Source of the DNA: Massilia sp. 9I
GTDB lineage: Bacteria; Pseudomonadota; Gammaproteobacteria; Burkholderiales; Burkholderiaceae_D
NCBI RefSeq assembly: GCF_902506415.1
Contig: NZ_LR733275.1
Coordinates: 4,125,856 to 4,189,855 of the forward strand
DNA: 64,000 nucleotides
Reading direction: 5' to 3'
The notes under the pieces are model-generated. The model saw nothing but the letters and a program-made list of their open reading frames with translations, searched no databases and had not been told where the DNA came from. Below, in pieces: positions 9,091 to 19,172 of this stretch (position 1 is the first letter of the stretch; every line of letters starts with the position of its first letter). Both the position numbers and the translations under genes were made by a program.

Positions 9091-9177
9091 ACCGTCGTTC
9101 CGGCGAAGGCCGGAACCCAATTTGACTTTCGCAACGAACCGCCAAACTTGGATTCCCGCCTTCGCGGGAATGACGGA
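9091..9177. repeat. pair of convergent dispersed palindromic repeats between paaE and paaG
   Basis: Two copies of a hairpin repeat face each other. At 9091-9123 lies the reverse copy (GTTCCGGCGAAGGCCGGAAC then CCAATTT). At 9144-9177 lies the forward copy (AAACTTGGATTCCCGCC, TTCG loop, GGGAATGACGG). The same family recurs near 15.2 and 31.5 kb. It fills most of the 135-bp gap inside the paa operon. Confidence 0.85.
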
Positions 9178-9209
9178 GCACAGGACAACAATAAAAATTG
9201 GAGACACCC

Positions 9210-10001
9210 ATGACCTACGAATCCATCCAGTTCAAGATCGACAACGGCATCGCCCTCCTGACCCTGAACCGCCCGGATCGCCTGAACAGCTTCACCCAGG
9301 CCATGCACCTCGAAGTGCGCGACGCCCTCGACAAACTGCAAGCCGATAAATCCGTGCGCGTGCTGGTGCTGACCGGCGCCGGCCGCGGCTTCTGCGCGGG
9401 CCAGGACCTGTCCGACCGCGCCGTCGAACCCGGCGCCCCCGGCGTCGACCTCGGCGAATCGGTCGAGAAGTTCTACGCCCCGCTGGTCATGACCCTGAAG
9501 TCGCTGCCGATGCCGGTCATCTGCGCCGTCAACGGCGTCGCCGCCGGCGCCGGCGCCAACCTGGCCCTGGCCTGCGACATCGTGCTGGCGGCGAAATCGG
9601 CCAGCTTCATCGAAGCCTTCTGCAAGCTGGGCCTGATTCCCGATACCGGCGGCACCTGGCACCTGCCGCGCCTGATCGGCCAGGCGCGCGCCTCCGGCCT
9701 GGCCATGCTGGGCGAAAAACTGAGCGCCGAGAAGGCCGAGCAGTGGGGGCTGATCTGGGCCTGCGTCCCGGACGAAGCCCTGATGGACCAGGCCATAGCC
9801 ATGGCCGAGCACTTCGCCGCAGCGCCTACCAAAGGTCTGGCCTTCACCAAGAAAGCCTTGCAGGCCAGCTGGGCCAACACCCTGCCGGAACAGCTCAAGC
9901 TGGAAGGCGAGATGATGCGCGAACTGGGCTACAGCCACGACTACCGAGAAGGCGTCGCCGCCTTCATCGCCAAGCGCCCGGCGCACTTCAAGGGAGAATA
10001 A
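9210..10001 (+). CDS. paaG: PaaG, ring-1,2-epoxyphenylacetyl-CoA isomerase
   Basis: A 263-residue crotonase-fold enzyme that isomerises the epoxide to oxepin-CoA. Recognised as PaaG rather than PaaF by TGAGRGFCAGQDLSDR, by the insert ending in FYAPLVM, and by VNGVAAGAGANLALACDIV (oxyanion hole) and LGLIPDTGGTW. The start at 9210 has GGAGAC four bases upstream; an in-frame codon 12 bp earlier sits on that ribosome site. Followed after 1 bp by paaH. No second crotonase (paaF) lies nearby. Confidence 0.94.
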   Translation: MTYESIQFKIDNGIALLTLNRPDRLNSFTQAMHLEVRDALDKLQADKSVRVLVLTGAGRGFCAGQDLSDRAVEPGAPGVDLGESVEKFYAPLVMTLKSLPMPVICAVNGVAAGAGANLALACDIVLAAKSASFIEAFCKLGLIPDTGGTWHLPRLIGQARASGLAMLGEKLSAEKAEQWGLIWACVPDEALMDQAIAMAEHFAAAPTKGLAFTKKALQASWANTLPEQLKLEGEMMRELGYSHDYREGVAAFIAKRPAHFKGE

Positions 10002-10002
10002 G

Positions 10003-11541
10003 ATGGCGGCACTCGACAAGGGCAGCATCGTCGCCGTCGTCGGCAGCGGCGCCATGGGCTCGGGCATCGCCCAGGTCGCGGCCAGCGCCGGCCACCAGGT
10101 GCTGCTGTTCGATACCCGCCTGGAAGCGGCGGACAAAGCGATTGCGGAGATTGGCAAGACCTACGCCAAGCTGGTGGAGAAGGGCCGCATGGAGGCTGGC
10201 GCAGCGGACGAGGCACGCGCACGCCTCAAGCGCATCGGCACACTGCAGGAGGCCGCTGGCGCCGCACTGGTGGTCGAAGCCATCGTCGAGAACCTGGACG
10301 CCAAGCGCGCCCTGTTCGGTGAACTCGAAACCATCGTCGGCGACGACTGCATCCTGGCCACCAATACTTCGTCGATCTCCGTCACCGCCATCGCTGCGCA
10401 ACTGCGCCGCCCGGAACGACTGGTCGGCATGCACTTTTTCAATCCGGTGCCCCTGATGGCGCTGGTCGAAGTCATTAGCGGCATCGCCACCGACAAGGCG
10501 GTCGCGGAGACCACCTACGACACCGCCCAAGCCTGGGGCAAGAACCCGGTGCATGCGAAGTCGACGCCCGGCTTCATCGTCAACCGCGTCGCCCGGCCAT
10601 ACTATGCGGAGGCGCTGCGCCTGCTGCTGGAGCAGGCGGCCGAGCCGGCCACCATCGACGCCGTGCTGCGCGACTGCGGCGGTTTCCGCATGGGCCCCTT
10701 CGAGCTGATGGACCTGATCGGCCATGACGTCAACTTCTCGGTCACGAACTCGGTCTACAACGCCTACTTCGGCGACCCGCGCTTCACCCCCTCGATCCTG
10801 CAGCAGGAACTGGTCAACGCCGGCTTCCTGGGCCGCAAGACCGGCCGCGGTTTCTACCGCTATGGCGAGGGCGTCGAGAAGCCTGCGCCGCAGACGGAAA
10901 CCGCGCAGCCACGCCCCGAATCGGTCGCGCTGATCGGCAGTGAATCCGCACAGCTCGAGCCCCTGGCCGCCCGCATTGCCGCCGCAGGCTTCGACATGGC
11001 GCGCGAGGAAACCCTGGATGCCACCCCAGGCTTCCTGTGCCAGGGCGCGGCCGTGTACCTGACCGATGGCCGCACGGCGACCGAGCGCGCGGCAGAAGCG
11101 TGGCACGACGACACGGTGATCTACGATCTGCTGCTGGACGCCGCCGGCGCCACCCGCATTGCGCTGGCCCGCGCCGACCAGTGCAGCATTGAGGCCTACC
11201 ACGCCGTGGTCGGCATGTTCCAGGCCGCCGGCTTTGCGGTCACGCGCCTGGACGACGTGCCCGGCATGGCCGTGATGCGCACGGTCGCCATGCTGGCCAA
11301 CGAAGCGGCAGACGCCGTCAATCAGGGCGTGTGCAGCGCGCTTGCTGTCGACATCGCCATGCAGAAGGGCGTCAACTACCCGCGCGGTCCGCTCGCCTGG
11401 GCCGACAGCGTCGGGCTGGAGCACATCGTCGCGGTGCTGGCCAACCTGGCCACCAGCTATGGGGAAGACCGCTACCGCGTGTCGCCGCTGCTGCGCCGGA
11501 AGATCGCCGCCAATCCGCACGGAGCGAAGTTCCATGCATAG
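10003..11541 (+). CDS. paaH: PaaH, 3-hydroxyadipyl-CoA dehydrogenase
   Basis: A 512-residue NAD-dependent 3-hydroxyacyl-CoA dehydrogenase of the PaaH/PaaC type, longer than simple FadB-like HADs because the C-terminal domain is duplicated. The Rossmann motif GSGAMGSGIAQVAASAGH starts near residue 15; the catalytic His region is MHFFNPVPLMALVEV. Substrate is 3-hydroxyadipyl-CoA, giving 3-oxoadipyl-CoA. Starts 1 bp after the paaG stop, and its last 8 bases overlap the start of paaI. Confidence 0.95.
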   Translation: MAALDKGSIVAVVGSGAMGSGIAQVAASAGHQVLLFDTRLEAADKAIAEIGKTYAKLVEKGRMEAGAADEARARLKRIGTLQEAAGAALVVEAIVENLDAKRALFGELETIVGDDCILATNTSSISVTAIAAQLRRPERLVGMHFFNPVPLMALVEVISGIATDKAVAETTYDTAQAWGKNPVHAKSTPGFIVNRVARPYYAEALRLLLEQAAEPATIDAVLRDCGGFRMGPFELMDLIGHDVNFSVTNSVYNAYFGDPRFTPSILQQELVNAGFLGRKTGRGFYRYGEGVEKPAPQTETAQPRPESVALIGSESAQLEPLAARIAAAGFDMAREETLDATPGFLCQGAAVYLTDGRTATERAAEAWHDDTVIYDLLLDAAGATRIALARADQCSIEAYHAVVGMFQAAGFAVTRLDDVPGMAVMRTVAMLANEAADAVNQGVCSALAVDIAMQKGVNYPRGPLAWADSVGLEHIVAVLANLATSYGEDRYRVSPLLRRKIAANPHGAKFHA

Positions 11542-11971
11542 CGACCCGCAGGCATTGGCCGAGCTGGCCGGCAAGACCATGTACGAACGCGACCCGGCCA
11601 GCCAGGCGCTGGGCATGCTGCTCGATGAGATCCGCCCCGGCTACGCGCGCATGTCGATGCGCGTGCGTGGCGACATGCTCAACGGGCACGCGACCTGCCA
11701 CGGCGGCTACATCTTCATGCTGGCCGACAGCGCCTTCGCATTCGCCTGCAACTCGCACAACTTCAATACCGTGGGCGCCGGCTGCACCATCGATTACCTG
11801 GCGCCAGGCCGCGAAGGCGACGTGCTGGTGGCCGAGGCGGTCGAGCAGGCGCTGCAAGGCAAGACCGGCGTCTACGACATCAAGGTGAGCAACCAGGAAG
11901 GGCGCACGGTAGCGCTGTTCCGTGGGAAGTCGCACCGCGTGAGCGGCATGGTGGCAGAGGTCGCGCAGTAA
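11534..11971 (+). CDS. paaI: PaaI, hotdog-fold phenylacetyl-CoA-type thioesterase
   Basis: A 145-residue hotdog-fold thioesterase. NGHATCHGGYIFMLADSAFAFACNS carries the conserved His and catalytic Asp of the PaaI family. PaaI hydrolyses dead-end acyl-CoAs and frees trapped CoA during phenylacetate breakdown. I chose the ATG at 11534 (MHSDPQALAELAG), which has GGAG nine bases upstream and overlaps paaH by 8 nt. The open frame extends further upstream only inside paaH. Confidence 0.94.
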   Translation: MHSDPQALAELAGKTMYERDPASQALGMLLDEIRPGYARMSMRVRGDMLNGHATCHGGYIFMLADSAFAFACNSHNFNTVGAGCTIDYLAPGREGDVLVAEAVEQALQGKTGVYDIKVSNQEGRTVALFRGKSHRVSGMVAEVAQ

Positions 11972-12000
11972 AGGTTTTTGCAAGACGATAGGAGGTCGAG

Positions 12001-13314
12001 ATGGTCCAACGTAATCCTGCTCCTCATGAGCTGGAACCGATCGAACGCGCGAGCCGCGACGAGCTGCAGGCCCTGCAACTGGAGCGCCTGAAGTGGTCGC
12101 TGCACCACGCTTACGAGAACGTGCCGCACTACCGCGCCGCTTTCGACGCCGCCGGCGTGCACCCGGAAGACCTGAAGACGCTAAGCGACCTGGCGAAATT
12201 CCCCTTCACCGACAAGAAGACCCTGCGCGACAACTACCCGTTCGGCCTGTTCGCAGTGCCGCGCGAGCAGGTGGTGCGCATCCACGCCTCGAGCGGCACT
12301 ACTGGCAAGGCCACCGTGGTCGGCTACACGCAGCGGGACATCGACACCTGGGCCGGCGTGGTGGCGCGCTCGATCCGCGCCGCCGGCGGACGTCCCGGCG
12401 ACATGGTGCACATCTCGTATGGCTACGGCCTGTTCACGGGAGGCCTGGGCGCGCACTACGGCGCCGAGAAGCTCGGCTGCACGGTGATCCCGATGTCCGG
12501 CGGCCAGACCGAGAAGCAGGTACAGCTGATCCAGGACTTCAAGCCCTCGATCATCATGGTCACGCCTTCGTACATGCTGAACATCGTCGAGGAATTCACG
12601 CGCCAGGGCCTGGATCCGGCGCAGTCCTCGCTGAAGGTCGGCATCTTCGGGGCCGAACCCTGGACCGACGCCATGCGCCGCGAAATCGAAGCGCGCGCCG
12701 GCATCGATGCGGTCGACATCTACGGCCTGTCCGAAGTGATGGGACCGGGCGTGGCCAGCGAGTGCATCGAGAGCAAGGACGGCCCGGTGATCTGGGAAGA
12801 CCACTTCTACCCCGAGATCATCCACCCCGACACCGGTGAGGTGCTGCCGGACGGCGAAGAGGGCGAGCTGGTGTTCACGTCGCTGAGCAAGGAGGCGCTG
12901 CCGATCATCCGCTACCGCACCCGCGACCTGACCCGTTTGCTGCCGCCGACCTCGCGCGCGATGCGCCGCATGGGCCGCATCACCGGCCGCTCGGACGACA
13001 TGCTGATCATCCGCGGCGTGAACGTGTTCCCGAGCCAGATCGAAGAAATCATCCTGAAGATGCCGGCGCTGGCCCCGCAATACCAGCTGGTGGTGGCGCG
13101 CGACGGCCACCTCGACACGCTGGAAGTGCTGGGAGAACTGCGCGATGGGTCCCTGTCGGCGGGCGACGTCGAAACCCTATGCCGCGAACTCCAGCACTGC
13201 ATCAAGACCTATGTGGGCGTGACCACGCGCGTGACCCTGAACCCGCCTGGCGGGATCGAGCGCACGCTTACCGGCAAAGCCCGGCGCGTGGTCGACAAGC
13301 GCCCGAAGAATTGA
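12001..13314 (+). CDS. paaK: PaaK, phenylacetate-CoA ligase
   Basis: A 437-residue ANL-superfamily ligase that activates phenylacetate with ATP and CoA, the entry step of the pathway. The ATP-binding loop is HASSGTTGKATVVGYT; YGLSEVMGPG and the hinge region RSDDMLIIRGVNVFPSQIEE are typical of PaaK. Length is normal. A strong AGGAGG lies eight bases before the ATG. It follows paaI after 29 bp and precedes paaJ after 16 bp, so it belongs to the same transcription unit. Confidence 0.97.
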   Translation: MVQRNPAPHELEPIERASRDELQALQLERLKWSLHHAYENVPHYRAAFDAAGVHPEDLKTLSDLAKFPFTDKKTLRDNYPFGLFAVPREQVVRIHASSGTTGKATVVGYTQRDIDTWAGVVARSIRAAGGRPGDMVHISYGYGLFTGGLGAHYGAEKLGCTVIPMSGGQTEKQVQLIQDFKPSIIMVTPSYMLNIVEEFTRQGLDPAQSSLKVGIFGAEPWTDAMRREIEARAGIDAVDIYGLSEVMGPGVASECIESKDGPVIWEDHFYPEIIHPDTGEVLPDGEEGELVFTSLSKEALPIIRYRTRDLTRLLPPTSRAMRRMGRITGRSDDMLIIRGVNVFPSQIEEIILKMPALAPQYQLVVARDGHLDTLEVLGELRDGSLSAGDVETLCRELQHCIKTYVGVTTRVTLNPPGGIERTLTGKARRVVDKRPKN

Positions 13315-13330
13315 ATACTGAGGAGACAAC

Positions 13331-14533
<1,203 letters not shown>

Positions 14534-14535
14534 GC

Positions 14536-15135
14536 ATGGTCAAGGTGTACGAGATCAACGGCGTACGGCCGGTGGTGCACCCCAGCGCCTACGTGCACCC
14601 GTCCGCGGTGCTGATCGGCGACGTGATCGTCGGCCCGCGCTGCTACATCGGCCCACTGGCCTCGCTGCGCGGCGACTTCGGCCGCCTGATCCTGGAAGAG
14701 GGCGCCAATCTGCAGGACACCTGCGTGATGCATGGCTTCCCGGGCGAGGACACGGTGGTCGAAGTCGACGGCCACATCGGCCACGGCGCGGTGCTGCATG
14801 GCTGCCGCATCAAGAGGAATGCCATGGTGGGCATGAACGCGGTAGTGATGGACAAGGCCGTGGTCGGCGAAGAGTCGATCGTGGCGGCGATGAGCTTCGT
14901 GAAGGCGGGGATGGTCATCCCGCCACGCAGCATGGTGATGGGCACGCCGGCCAGGGTCATGCGCAAGCTCACTGATGAAGATGTGAAGTGGAAGAGTTTT
15001 GGAACGCGCCAGTATCACGAGCTGAATGTGCGCTCGCTGGAGACGATGCGTGAGGTCGAGGCCTTGAGCGAGGTCGAGCCGGACCGCAAGGGCCTCGAGT
15101 TCGATCCGGAAGGCCGGCACAAACCGAGAGTGTGA
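14536..15135 (+). CDS. paaY: PaaY, left-handed beta-helix protein of the phenylacetate pathway
   Basis: A 199-residue gamma-carbonic-anhydrase-like hexapeptide-repeat protein. Turns such as VLIGDVIVGPRCYIGPLASLRGDFG and DTCVMHGFPGEDTVVEVDGHIGHGAVLHGC are visible. PaaY is a thioesterase that removes 2-hydroxycyclohepta-1,4,6-triene-1-carboxyl-CoA, protecting the pathway. I use the ATG at 14536, 2 bp after the paaJ stop, since the longer frame lies within paaJ. A 186-bp repeat-bearing gap follows. Confidence 0.93.
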   Translation: MVKVYEINGVRPVVHPSAYVHPSAVLIGDVIVGPRCYIGPLASLRGDFGRLILEEGANLQDTCVMHGFPGEDTVVEVDGHIGHGAVLHGCRIKRNAMVGMNAVVMDKAVVGEESIVAAMSFVKAGMVIPPRSMVMGTPARVMRKLTDEDVKWKSFGTRQYHELNVRSLETMREVEALSEVEPDRKGLEFDPEGRHKPRV

Positions 15136-15155
15136 TTGCACCACCAGCCCCTGCA

Positions 15156-15272
15156 CGTCGTACCGGGACTAGGCGTCCCCCTTGCCCGGTACCCAAGTTT
15201 CGTGCCGTAGCCAAAAGATGCGTTAGCACGACGCAGACAAAATTGGATCCCGGCCTTCGCCGGGATGACGGA
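15156..15272. repeat. dispersed palindromic repeats between paaY and paaZ
   Basis: A forward copy at 15239-15272 reads AAAATTGGATCCCGGCC, TTCG loop, GGGATGACGG. Just upstream (15156-15199) is a divergent, longer-loop member in reverse orientation, bounded by GTACCGGG and CCCGGTAC and followed by CCAAGTTT. The same family occurs between paaE and paaG and upstream of parC. Together they occupy most of the 15136-15321 gap. Confidence 0.75.
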
Positions 15273-15321
15273 TCAAACGCTAGCGGTGAATTGAAGAGAC
15301 AACTGAACGGAGACTAATAAC

Positions 15322-17373
15322 ATGGGCAACATCGCAACCCTGCAAAGCCTGATCGCCGGCCGCTGGCATGGCGCCGAAGCGCACACGCCGCTGCACAGCG
15401 CGCTGAACAACGAACTGATCTTCCACACGCACGCGGAGAAGATCGACTTCGACGAAGCCGTCACCTACGGCCGCAAGACCGGCATTCCTGCTCTCATGCA
15501 GCTCGACTTCCAGCAGCGCGCCCAGCGCCTGAAAGCCCTGGCCCTGTACATGATGGAACGGAAGGAAGAGCTATACGAGATCTCGCACCTGACCGGCGCC
15601 ACCCGTCCGGACAGCTGGGTCGACGTCGAAGGCGGCATCGGCACCTTGTTCGCCTACGCCAGCATGGGCTCGCGCGAGCTGCCCTCGTCGAACGTGCTGC
15701 ACGAAGGCCCGGCCATGGCGCTCGGCAAGCGCGGCGGCTTCGCGGGCACCCACATCCTGGTGCCGCGCGGCGGCCTGGCGGTGCACATCAATGCTTTCAA
15801 CTTCCCGATCTGGGGCATGCTGGAAAAATTCGCACCGAGCTTCCTGGCCGCGATGCCCTGCATCGTCAAGCCGGCCACCGCGACCAGCTACCTGACCCAC
15901 GCCACCGTCAAGATGATGGTGGAGTCCGGCCTACTGCCGGAAGGCGCGCTGCAGCTGGTCATCGGCTCGACCGGCGACCTGCTCGACCGCCTGGGCGGTT
16001 TTGACGCCGTCACCTTCACCGGCTCGGCCGACACCGCCGCCAAGCTCAAGGCCAACCAGAACCTGATCCGCGAAGCCGTCCCGTTCACCGCCGAAGCGGA
16101 CTCGCTGAACTGCGCGATCCTGGCGCCGGACGTCACGCCCGACGACCCGGAATTCGATTTGTTCGTGAAGGAAGTGGCGCGCGAGATGACCGGCAAGGCC
16201 GGCCAGAAGTGCACCGCGATCCGCCGCGTCATCGTGCCGGAACAGCATGCCGACGCCGTCGGTGCGCGCCTGCGCGAACGCCTGGCCAAGATCACCGTCG
16301 GCAATCCGAAGGTCGAGGGCGTGCGCATGGGGGCTCTCGCCTCGATGGACCAGCACCGCGACGTATCGGAACGCGTCGAGATGCTCGCGCGCGGCAATGA
16401 AGTCCTGTTCAGCGCCCGCGACGGTTTCAATCCGGTCGGTGACGGCGTAGCTGCCGGCGCCTTCTTCGCGCCGACCCTGCTCCTATGCCGCAACGCGATG
16501 GTCAACGACGCCGTCCACGACATCGAAGCCTTCGGTCCGGTGAGCACGGTGATGACCTACCGCGACATCGACGAAGCCCTGCACCTCGCCGCGCGCGGCA
16601 AGGGCAGCCTGGTGACGACCCTGGTGACGAAAGACCCGACGATCGCCGCGCACGCGGTGCCGATCGCCGCGGCCTCGCACGGCCGCGTGCACATCCTCGA
16701 ACGCGAATCGGCGGTCGATTCCACCGGCCACGGTTCGCCGCTGCCGCAGCTGAAGCACGGCGGCCCAGGCCGCGCCGGCGGCGGCGAAGAGCTGGGCGGC
16801 ATTCGCGCCGTCAAGCACTTCCTGCAACGCGCCGCGGTGCAGGGCTCGCCGACCATGCTCACCGCCGTCACCGACGAATATGTGCGTGGCGGCGCAGTCA
16901 AGGAAACGGATATCCACCCATTCCGCCGCTGGTTCGAAGACCTGGAAGTGGGCCACTCGCTGCTGACTCACCGCCGCACCGTGAGCGAAGCCGACATCGT
17001 CAACTTCGGCGGCGTATCGGGCGACTACTTCTACATGCACTTCGACGAGATCGCGGCCAAGGACACCCAGTTCGGCAAGCGCATCGCGCACGGCTACTTC
17101 GTGCTGTCGGCGGCGGCGGGCCTGTTCGTGTCGCCGGCCCCGGGCCCGGTGCTGGCCAACTATGGCCTCGATAACCTGCGCTTCGTGGCGCCAGTGGCGA
17201 TCGGCGACACCATCCGCGCACGCCTGACCTGTAAGCGCAAGGTCGACCGCAACCGCACGGACGAGCAGGGCCGCGGCCAGGGTGTGGTCGCGTGGGATGT
17301 CCAGGTGACGAATCAACACGACGAACTGGTGGCGAGTTACGATATCCTGACACTGGTACAGAAACGCGGATGA
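15322..17373 (+). CDS. paaZ: PaaZ, bifunctional oxepin-CoA hydrolase / 3-oxo-5,6-dehydrosuberyl-CoA semialdehyde dehydrogenase
   Basis: A 683-residue fusion of the usual PaaZ length. Residues 1-520 form an aldehyde dehydrogenase; the active Cys lies in GKAGQKCTAIRR and the general-base Glu in FTAEADSLNC. Residues about 530-680 form an R-specific hotdog hydratase with the catalytic Asp/His region GGVSGDYFYMHFDE and the motif RIAHGYFVLS. It opens the oxepin ring and oxidises the resulting aldehyde. CGGAGAC precedes the ATG. Separated from paaY by a 186-bp repeat gap, so it may have its own promoter. Confidence 0.96.
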   Translation: MGNIATLQSLIAGRWHGAEAHTPLHSALNNELIFHTHAEKIDFDEAVTYGRKTGIPALMQLDFQQRAQRLKALALYMMERKEELYEISHLTGATRPDSWVDVEGGIGTLFAYASMGSRELPSSNVLHEGPAMALGKRGGFAGTHILVPRGGLAVHINAFNFPIWGMLEKFAPSFLAAMPCIVKPATATSYLTHATVKMMVESGLLPEGALQLVIGSTGDLLDRLGGFDAVTFTGSADTAAKLKANQNLIREAVPFTAEADSLNCAILAPDVTPDDPEFDLFVKEVAREMTGKAGQKCTAIRRVIVPEQHADAVGARLRERLAKITVGNPKVEGVRMGALASMDQHRDVSERVEMLARGNEVLFSARDGFNPVGDGVAAGAFFAPTLLLCRNAMVNDAVHDIEAFGPVSTVMTYRDIDEALHLAARGKGSLVTTLVTKDPTIAAHAVPIAAASHGRVHILERESAVDSTGHGSPLPQLKHGGPGRAGGGEELGGIRAVKHFLQRAAVQGSPTMLTAVTDEYVRGGAVKETDIHPFRRWFEDLEVGHSLLTHRRTVSEADIVNFGGVSGDYFYMHFDEIAAKDTQFGKRIAHGYFVLSAAAGLFVSPAPGPVLANYGLDNLRFVAPVAIGDTIRARLTCKRKVDRNRTDEQGRGQGVVAWDVQVTNQHDELVASYDILTLVQKRG

Positions 17374-17422
17374 CCGCGACGGAGGCGGCCCCGCCGTCTT
17401 CGTTACCAATCAAGGAGACCAC

Positions 17423-17887
17423 ATGTCGAGACTGGACCTGAGCAGTATTCCCGTGGTGGGCGGCACCCGCTACCCCGAGCAGTTCGCCGAGCTGGTCGAC
17501 GGACGCACCAGGCAGGCGCTGGGCGATGCCGGCGGCCTGAGCCAGTTTGGCGTCAACCTGGTCGAGCTCCAGCCGGGCGCGGCCTCGTCGCAGCGCCACT
17601 GGCACTCGCATGAGGATGAGTTCGTGATGGTGGTGTCGGGCGAGCTGGTGCTCGTCACCGACGAAGGCGAAACCCTGATGCGTGCAGGCGACTGTGCGGC
17701 TTTCCCCGGTGGAAAGCCGAACGGGCATCACCTGATCAATCGCAGCTGGGGTCCGGGCGTGTTCCTGTGCGTCGGCTCGCGCATCAAGGAAGATACGGCA
17801 ACGTATCCGGACATCGACCTGCACTATGACGGTGCTACCAAGTCCTATTCCCACAAGGACGGTACGCCGTATCCTCCGCGCGACTGA
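17423..17887 (+). CDS. cupin-domain protein
   Basis: A 154-residue single cupin. The first metal-binding motif is visible as RHWHSHEDEFVMVVSGELVLVTDEGE (about residues 56-80), and the second as PGGKPNGHHLINRS (about 100). Substrate unknown. AAGGAGACC precedes the ATG. It follows paaZ by 49 bp in the same direction and could be co-transcribed, though cupins of this type also occur away from paa genes. It ends 6 bp before a convergent minus-strand gene. Confidence 0.8.
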   Translation: MSRLDLSSIPVVGGTRYPEQFAELVDGRTRQALGDAGGLSQFGVNLVELQPGAASSQRHWHSHEDEFVMVVSGELVLVTDEGETLMRAGDCAAFPGGKPNGHHLINRSWGPGVFLCVGSRIKEDTATYPDIDLHYDGATKSYSHKDGTPYPPRD

Positions 17888-17893
17888 GCGGGA

Positions 17894-18121
17894 TCAGTTC
17901 AACTTGCGCGCGTAGCGGCTGCGGATGTGCTGGCTGACGAAGGTCGACAGCCCGCGGCCCTCGCGTGCCAACTCCTGCATCCTGGCAATGTTCTCGGCGC
18001 CGGCACTGCGCTCGGTGTACAGGTAACGGTCGCCGCCGGTGAACTGGATGGTGATCGAGTCCTTGTCGATGTCGTAGGCGATCACGCCGGATTCGCCGCT
18101 CGTATTGCGATAGCGGTGCAT
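17894..18121 (-). CDS. small protein, possibly KTSC-like
   Basis: A 75-residue protein starting MHRYRNTSGESGVIAYDID. The strong GGAGGT five bases before the ATG at 18121 decides this start over in-frame codons upstream. The pattern of YDI..SITIQFTGGDRYLYTE followed by an Ala/Glu/Arg helix and a basic tail RSRYARKLN is loosely like KTSC-domain proteins, which are thought to bind nucleic acid. That resemblance is weak. Convergent with the cupin gene. Confidence 0.65.
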   Translation of the reverse strand: MHRYRNTSGESGVIAYDIDKDSITIQFTGGDRYLYTERSAGAENIARMQELAREGRGLSTFVSQHIRSRYARKLN

Positions 18122-18192
18122 GTGCACCTCCATGTTTGTCGTCGATACCTGGTATGTGGGTATTGTCCGGCGCAAGACAAGGCGGCGCCTGC

Positions 18193-18912
18193 TCAGTGGC
18201 CGATCTTGCGCTGGACCTTCAGCAAGCCACTTTCTGTGCGCACGGCAACCAGGTCTGCATAGTCCGCGATCGGGGCCGAGCGCGTCTCTACCGGATGGGT
18301 ATGGGTCGCAGTCACCACCAGGCTATCCATACCCGCCGCCTCTGCGGCCGCCAGGCCAATCGGCGTGTCCTCGAACACCAGGCAGTCCTGGGGCGCGACG
18401 CCCAGCTTCTGCGCACCCAGCAGGAAAGGATCGGGATTCGGCTTGCCGCGCTTGACGTCGTCGGCCGAGACCAGCAGCGGCGGCAGCGGCAGGCCGGCGG
18501 CGGCGATGCGTGCCGTCGCCAGCGCGCGCGATGCGGAGGTGACGATGGCCCAGCGGTCGGTCGGCAGGCTGGCCAGGAAGCGGCCCACGCCGGCGATTTC
18601 CTCGATGTCGGCCACATCCTCGATTTCCGCCAGCGCAATGCCCAGCGCCTCTGCGACCGGGTCCACGCCGGGCAGGCCGATCGCACGGATGGTGTCTTCG
18701 GTACGCTTGCCATGAACGGTCGGCACGAAAGTCACCGGGTCGAGGCCGTGCATCAAGGCCCAGGCGCTCCAGACCCGCTCGGCGGACTTGATCGAGGTCA
18801 GGATGGTGCCATCCATGTCGAACAGAAAGGCGGCATATTCGCGCGAAGGCAGGACGGAAGGATTGGTCGGTGTCACGGGAACATTCTCGTTAACGGAAAG
18901 GGCGTCCAGCAT
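18193..18912 (-). CDS. HAD-superfamily sugar-phosphatase-like hydrolase
   Basis: A 239-residue subfamily IA HAD phosphatase. Motif I is FLFDMDGTI (about residues 29-37), motif II VTSASRA, motif III KRGKPNPDPFL and motif IV VFEDTPIGLAAAEAAGM. A helical cap lies between motifs I and II. It resembles YfbT/GPP-type sugar-phosphate or glycerol-3-phosphate phosphatases; the exact substrate cannot be told from sequence. The first 25 residues are unconserved and the ribosome site is weak, so the true start may be slightly downstream. Confidence 0.85.
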   Translation of the reverse strand: MLDALSVNENVPVTPTNPSVLPSREYAAFLFDMDGTILTSIKSAERVWSAWALMHGLDPVTFVPTVHGKRTEDTIRAIGLPGVDPVAEALGIALAEIEDVADIEEIAGVGRFLASLPTDRWAIVTSASRALATARIAAAGLPLPPLLVSADDVKRGKPNPDPFLLGAQKLGVAPQDCLVFEDTPIGLAAAEAAGMDSLVVTATHTHPVETRSAPIADYADLVAVRTESGLLKVQRKIGH

Positions 18913-19004
18913 AGCGCAAAAGGCAGGACGGCTTCGTTCACCTTGACCTCAAGGCGGCACGCTGCCAGACTACAAACCTTTCAACCGATCCGAGGAGACG
19001 CCGC

Positions 19005-19043
19005 ATGATTACGCCTGATACCGCCCTCCGGTCGGCCCCCTAG
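19005..19043 (+). other. short ORF or remnant upstream of rsgA-like gene
   Basis: CGAGGAG followed seven bases later by ATG opens a 12-codon frame (MITPDTALRSAP) ending in TAG. The context is either a leader peptide or the start of a decayed gene. If one base is added in the C5 run at about 19036-19040, the frame continues as PLARRFVTTMSQAR to another TAG, then with protein-like text (ADLPLLELAARLAWLP). A perfect 16-bp palindrome, GGCGCGCTAGCGCGCC, covers 19072-19087. The gap 18913-19172 holds nothing else recognisable. Confidence 0.35.
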
Positions 19044-19172
19044 CACGCCGCTTCGTCACGACGATGTCGCAGGCGCGCTAGCGCGCCGACCTTCCACTCC
19101 TTGAACTTGCCGCGCGACTAGCGTGGCTGCCTGCGCACGCCTGTTGCGCCATCGACTGGAAAACACATCGTC

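Noticed and set aside
8085..10157. 690-codon minus-strand frame opposite paaE and paaG
   Set aside because: Antisense to two conserved paa genes and running through the intergenic repeats.
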